A DNA stretch of 64,000 nucleotides from Brachybacterium sacelli. Lineage in GTDB: Bacteria > Actinomycetota > Actinomycetes > Actinomycetales > Dermabacteraceae. A program made the translations under genes and the position numbers. The stretch spans positions 1,054,001 through 1,118,000 of the forward strand of contig NZ_JAGIOD010000002.1 in assembly GCF_017876545.1 (NCBI RefSeq), in the 5' to 3' direction. Positions within the stretch are counted from its first letter, which is position 1. Every line of letters begins with the position of its first letter. The notes beneath the pieces are model-generated. The model was given only the letters and a program-made list of their open reading frames with translations. It did not search any database and was not told the origin of the DNA. Of this stretch, positions 63,581 through 64,000 are shown in pieces.

Positions 63581-64000
63581 TCAGCTGCCGAGGACCTGGC
63601 GGTAGCGCTCCACGGCGACCTCCGCCACGAGCGGATGGTCGCCGAGCGGCGCGGCCACCAGGTCCGCCCCGGCCGGGGCCAGCTGGTCGTGGAAGAACCC
63701 CGGCGCGAGCAGGTAGGTCGCCAGCGCCACCCGGGAACCGGTGCGCTCGCGGGCACAGGAGACCGCCTCGGGCAGGGAGGGCTCGGCGGCCGCGAGGAAC
63801 CCGACGATCACCTCGCGCCCCAGCGTCTCCGTGAGCAGCCGGCCCATCTCGTGGGCCATCGCCTGACCGGCCGGATCCCGCGTGCCCGCCGCAGCCAGGA
63901 CCACCGCGTCGCCGTCGCTCGCTCCGGCCTCGGCCAGACGCTGCGCGAGGACGAGCGCGAGCCGCGGATCGGGGCCGAGCGGCGCAGCGGCCACCGCTTC
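63581..64000 (-). CDS. CbiX-like sirohydrochlorin chelatase, N-terminus outside window
   Basis: The 139 visible residues are one CbiX domain: LAEAGASDGDAVVLAAAGTRDP, the metal-site region and VALATYLLAPGFFHDQL, then LVAAPLGDHPLVAEVAVERY. The frame is open to the window edge, so an upstream half (a second CbiX domain) probably lies to the right. Such proteins insert metal (iron or cobalt) into sirohydrochlorin for siroheme or B12. It converges on ilvD with 16 bp between. Confidence 0.8.
   Translation of the reverse strand, partial: EAVAAAPLGPDPRLALVLAQRLAEAGASDGDAVVLAAAGTRDPAGQAMAHEMGRLLTETLGREVIVGFLAAAEPSLPEAVSCARERTGSRVALATYLLAPGFFHDQLAPAGADLVAAPLGDHPLVAEVAVERYRQVLGS

Noticed and set aside
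61489..63756. 755-residue minus-strand open frame
   Set aside because: It is antisense to ilvD and adjacent DNA, with shadow-type composition.

Overview
The window is high-GC DNA with dense, mostly plus-strand genes, frequent GTG starts and many ATGA/GTGA stop-start overlaps. That style points to an actinobacterium. Two blocks follow gene orders I know from Mycobacterium tuberculosis: (i) lysA-hom-thrC-thrB-rho / rpmE-prfA-prmC-tsaC-wecA-atpI-atpBEFHAGDC-DUF2550 ... nucS ... thioredoxin-like - glgB-glgE, and (ii) cysteine desulfurase - mnmA - MetE-like - ligA ... gatC-gatA-gatB - ilvD. LigA carries insertions that I associate with Micrococcales, so a Brachybacterium-like member of Micrococcales is a reasonable guess, but the sequence alone does not prove it.

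Layout. 1-1069 is the end of an integrated element: a truncated minus-strand hypothetical gene, a divergent small GntR-type regulator with a repeated operator-like motif between them, and an orphan 3' half of a tRNA-Arg(CCG) gene that looks like an attachment site. 1139-3427 is a fused trehalose-6-P synthase/phosphatase. 3775-11053 is the lysine/threonine block and rho, closed by a very strong hairpin. 11184-17657 is a carbohydrate cassette sitting between rho and rpmE, which are neighbours in M. tuberculosis. It contains an ABC importer without an ATPase, whose binding-protein gene is broken by an in-frame TAG. Facing it are a Gfo/Idh/MocA-aldo/keto reductase fusion and a LacI regulator. Two identical 14-bp palindromes lie in the divergent promoter region.

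17790-30391 carries L31, RF1 and its methylase, threonylcarbamoyl-AMP synthase, a WecA-type transferase and the whole F1Fo ATP synthase operon; atpB seems to start at CTG. 30412-39847 holds nagA, nucS, an uncharacterised membrane protein/lipoprotein pair, a YbbN-like protein, and glgE-glgB for alpha-glucan synthesis. 40187-45679 is a six-gene MoxR/DUF58/VWA (Bat-like) operon.

45676-51750 covers sulfur transfer to tRNA (cysteine desulfurase, MnmA), a MetE-like protein and NAD-dependent DNA ligase. Next come two tandem Tat-exported paralogues of unknown function separated by a decayed piece of a ligA gene, then a RecQ helicase with a phosphoribosyltransferase-like tail, a small acidic protein, a GNAT protein, gatCAB, ilvD and a partial CbiX-type chelatase. 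I see no rRNA, no complete tRNA gene, no CRISPR array and no insertion-sequence transposase.
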